Under the pieces are notes generated by a model. The model ran no database searches. It worked only from the letters and a program-made list of their open reading frames with translations, and was not told where the DNA came from. 64,000 nt of DNA from Haloferula helveola (GTDB lineage Bacteria > Verrucomicrobiota > Verrucomicrobiia > Verrucomicrobiales > Akkermansiaceae): NCBI RefSeq assembly GCF_037076345.1, contig NZ_AP024702.1, positions 1,922,001 to 1,986,000 on the forward strand, read 5' to 3'. The number at the start of each line of letters is the position of its first letter. Position 1 is the first letter of the stretch. Of the stretch, positions 61,795 through 64,000 are shown piece after piece. The position numbers were made by a program, and so were the translations under genes.

Positions 61795-63179
61795 CACTCG
61801 GGATCGGGAAGGAATTCGATGCTCTCGACTCGTTCGGCCTCCATGGTCCGATCCATCGGTCCATCGCTCACGACTGTGGGCTTCAGCGAGAAGAAGTAGA
61901 TGGAGATCACCCCGATCACGACACTGAGGAAACCGAGGCAGATCGACCCGATCACGGCGATCTTTCCGGTCACATGCTTCCATCCGATGATCCCGAAGAT
62001 CAGGGAGAGAAGGAGCAAAAGCGGTGACGCGAGGAGCAGTACCACCGTGGGTAGTTTGACGGACGATGCAACGAGCATCACCACCAGCGGCGAGAGGATC
62101 GCCAGGATGAAACAGATCAGTCCGATGACTCCAAAGACCTTGGCATTGGAGCGCTGCTCGGAAGGGACGGAGACGGTGGAGACGGGAGCGGTGGTCGTAT
62201 TCATAGGGCTTGCATCGGGGTTGGGATTCTTTGGTGGAGCGGGTGGCGATGTTCGGACGGCGTCCACATCGGTGCGCATCTCACCCGCACTTGGATATCG
62301 GCGGTCGCGCTCGCTCTCCATGGCGCGCATCACCACTTCGTCGAGTCTCGCATCGACCCCGGCCTTGCGGGAGGGAGGCGGAAAATTCCCGCGAGGCAGC
62401 TCACGGGTGAGCATCTCGTAAAGCATCACGCCGAGGCTGTAGATGTCGGCGCGATGATCGGTCTCCCGACCCTCCATCTGCTCGGGAGCGCAGTAGAACG
62501 GCGTGCCCATCGAGGCTCCGGTGAGCGTGAGCGACGGTTGCGGGGCACCCGCAGGATCCCCCTCGATCAGTTTGGCCAATCCGAAATCACCGACCTTCAG
62601 CACACCCTTCCGGTTGATGAAGATGTTCTCCGGTTTGATGTCGCGATGCACATATCCCATGCCGTGGGCATACTCGAGGGCATCACAGATCTGACTTACC
62701 GCATCGAGGGCTCCGGTCACGTCGAGTTCCCCGGAGCGGATGAGCTGGTGGAAGTCCATGCCATCGACGAACTCCATCACGATGAACCAGTGACCGGCAC
62801 TCGTCCGGCCGAAATCGTGCACCCGGACGATGTTCGGGTGGTCGAGCCGTGCCATCGACTTCGCTTCCCTCTGGAAACGCTCGGCAAAGCTCGGGTCGAC
62901 CTCGGCCATCTCCGGCGGCAGCACCTTGATCGCAACCTCGCGATCGAGGCTTTCCTGCACGCCGCGGTAAACCGCACCCATCCCGCCCCGGCCGACAAGG
63001 GAGACGATCCGGTAGTTGGGAAACAACGGGTCCAGTGTCTCCGGTTCGGGCGGTGACCATGAAGCGGGAACCCCCGGAAGCGTCGATCCCGCTCCAAGCT
63101 CGAAGGCCGCCTTGGCGTCGATTCCGTCGGAAACAGGCGGCTCTCCCGGAGTTTCGTGATCTGACCGTTCGTCGTTCAT
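61794..63179 (-). CDS. membrane Ser/Thr protein kinase (PknB-like)
   Basis: 461 residues. After a 55-residue acidic N-terminus comes a complete kinase domain: GRGGMGAVY (63-71), catalytic Lys85 (VAIKVLP), HRDIKPEN (HRD 178-180), DFG (198-200), APEQMEG and the DIYSLGVMLYEML region. A proline/Ala linker leads to three C-terminal membrane helices (about 350-440) and a short tail. It signals from the membrane and is translationally coupled to the ECF sigma gene. The N-terminus lacks a known sensor. Confidence 0.93.
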   Translation of the reverse strand: MNDERSDHETPGEPPVSDGIDAKAAFELGAGSTLPGVPASWSPPEPETLDPLFPNYRIVSLVGRGGMGAVYRGVQESLDREVAIKVLPPEMAEVDPSFAERFQREAKSMARLDHPNIVRVHDFGRTSAGHWFIVMEFVDGMDFHQLIRSGELDVTGALDAVSQICDALEYAHGMGYVHRDIKPENIFINRKGVLKVGDFGLAKLIEGDPAGAPQPSLTLTGASMGTPFYCAPEQMEGRETDHRADIYSLGVMLYEMLTRELPRGNFPPPSRKAGVDARLDEVVMRAMESERDRRYPSAGEMRTDVDAVRTSPPAPPKNPNPDASPMNTTTAPVSTVSVPSEQRSNAKVFGVIGLICFILAILSPLVVMLVASSVKLPTVVLLLASPLLLLLSLIFGIIGWKHVTGKIAVIGSICLGFLSVVIGVISIYFFSLKPTVVSDGPMDRTMEAERVESIEFLPDPE

Positions 63180-63282
63180 CCTTACATCCCTTCCTTGGAA
63201 GGAACGTGGACGCCATCACGAAAAAAGTTCGGAAATCGCGAAATCGGTGCGCCACGGCCGGAGACACAGACCGATCCGGGCC

Positions 63283-64000
63283 TCAAGGCCCTACCGAAAT
63301 CCGGTAGAACCTGCGGCCATGCCCGGCACCGCCGGAATCAATCACCTGAATGGGACCACCGGTTCCGACAAGGTCGATGGCCGGCACTCCAGCCGTCAGG
63401 ACCGGTTGCCAACTCGCCGCACCGAGATTGTCCGAGTACTCGACCGTGTAGATCCGGCCAACGACCGACGGAAAGACCAGGACGTAGTCGGCGCCGCTCG
63501 GCGACAGCGAAGTGAACCTGAGATTGCTGCCCCGATCGTTCGGATCGGTCCCGGCATCCCGCTCGTCGGCATTGATCCATCCGTCACCGTCCGGATCGGC
63601 ATCGTCGGCCGCGTCACCGACGTTCTCGGTCGTTCCGAAATGATCGAGTCGCCACTGCTGCTCGGGAGTCAGCAGCACGAGAGGGATCATCTCCTCCGGC
63701 CCGAGCGCACCATCCGTAAACCGGATGTTGTCCATGCCCCCATCGATGTGATCGGTCAAGCCGCCCCCGAACCAGCCGCGACCGAATGTCCAAGCGAAGT
63801 CCGACGCCGGCAACGCGTTGTCGGCCACACTCTGCGCGGTGATGTCCAACGACCCGATCTGCTGGTAGCCGGTGCCGTCGTCCAGCCAGAGCGAAAGCGT
63901 CGATCCGTCGCTGCGGGCGGCAAGGGCGTACCAGGTGTTGGCTTCGACCGTATAATTGCCATCGAGAATCCAGCGTTGCCCACCGACGGTCTCGATACTG
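63283..64000 (-). CDS. secreted LamG-like protein, 5' end outside window
   Basis: The frame is open to the window edge; about 238 residues of the C-terminal part are visible. A concanavalin/LamG-type module (NTWYALAARSDGSTLSLWLDD, FGRGWFGGGLTDHIDGGMDN, IRFTDGAL) is followed by a helix EQQWRLDHFG, a calcium-loop-like DPDGDGWINADERDAGTDP, and the terminal beta domain GRIYTVEYSDNLG ... GRRFYRISVGP shared with other secreted proteins of this phylum. It probably binds carbohydrates or participates in a large exoenzyme. The N-terminus and any catalytic domain are not visible. Confidence 0.72.
   Translation of the reverse strand, partial: SIETVGGQRWILDGNYTVEANTWYALAARSDGSTLSLWLDDGTGYQQIGSLDITAQSVADNALPASDFAWTFGRGWFGGGLTDHIDGGMDNIRFTDGALGPEEMIPLVLLTPEQQWRLDHFGTTENVGDAADDADPDGDGWINADERDAGTDPNDRGSNLRFTSLSPSGADYVLVFPSVVGRIYTVEYSDNLGAASWQPVLTAGVPAIDLVGTGGPIQVIDSGGAGHGRRFYRISVGP

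Overview
The window looks like a chromosomal segment of a Verrucomicrobiota bacterium, most like the Verrucomicrobiaceae (Haloferula/Luteolibacter type). This is inferred from gene content, not from a marker gene. It holds three partner sets of secreted cytochrome-type proteins (DUF1549/DUF1553 or DUF1587/1592/1588/1585) with Tat-exported DUF1501/DUF1552 proteins, two Cys-type sulfatases, a DUF1080 protein, a sialidase, a 1410-residue passenger with autotransporter-type beta-strand repeats, and many lipoproteins. GC is high, no rRNA or tRNA gene was seen, and Shine-Dalgarno sequences are mostly absent before start codons.

Layout. 1-5.3 kb: a 5'-truncated hypothetical gene, a small c-type cytochrome, a coiled-coil membrane protein, a glycine-zipper lipoprotein and a sulfatase. 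5.3-8.9 kb (minus): a compact three-gene unit DUF2235 hydrolase > DUF4256 > TIR-domain/six-TM protein, a candidate uncharacterised defence or stress module. 9.0-15.6 kb: a VOC protein, then a minus-strand set of sulfatase, DUF1587-1585 cytochrome, DUF1552 and SGNH hydrolase. 15.7-21.5 kb (plus): a complete RND efflux operon with the outer-membrane gene first. 21.5-30.6 kb: an accessory region rich in intergenic repeats and small genes (DUF2200, NTF2-like, sialidase, lipoprotein, ParE-type toxin-antitoxin). It contains an IS110/IS1111-type element that appears to sit inside an integron-cassette-like attC site. 30.6-38.6 kb: two membrane acyltransferases, a DUF1080 protein, a Ca/Na exchanger, DUF5069, an esterase, a PQQ-propeller protein and a lipoprotein. 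38.7-45.6 kb: two DUF1549/DUF1501 operons head to head. 45.8-53.5 kb: a KH-domain protein, a TPR-like protein, a lipoprotein, the giant repeat protein and a YchJ-like SEC-C protein. 53.6-58.7 kb: a protein with a kinase-like catalytic loop, a GDSL esterase, a PAP2 phosphatase that seems to start at CTG, a metzincin-type protease and a small membrane protein. 59-64 kb: a ROK sugar kinase, class II fructose-bisphosphate aldolase, a Ser/Thr kinase with overlapping ECF sigma gene, and a 5'-truncated LamG-like secreted protein.

Together the genes suggest an aquatic, polysaccharide- or glycoprotein-degrading lifestyle. Sulfatases, sialidase, esterases and DUF1080 proteins would process glycans outside the cytoplasm, cytochrome-like/Tat partners would act at the envelope, and ROK kinase and aldolase would feed central metabolism.

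The points most worth a second look are the attC-inserted IS1111-like element and its cassette-like neighbours, the TIR-DUF4256-DUF2235 operon, the CTG-initiated phosphatase, and a recurrent promoter layout with the -10 box only 4-9 nt before the start codon, which implies leaderless transcripts.
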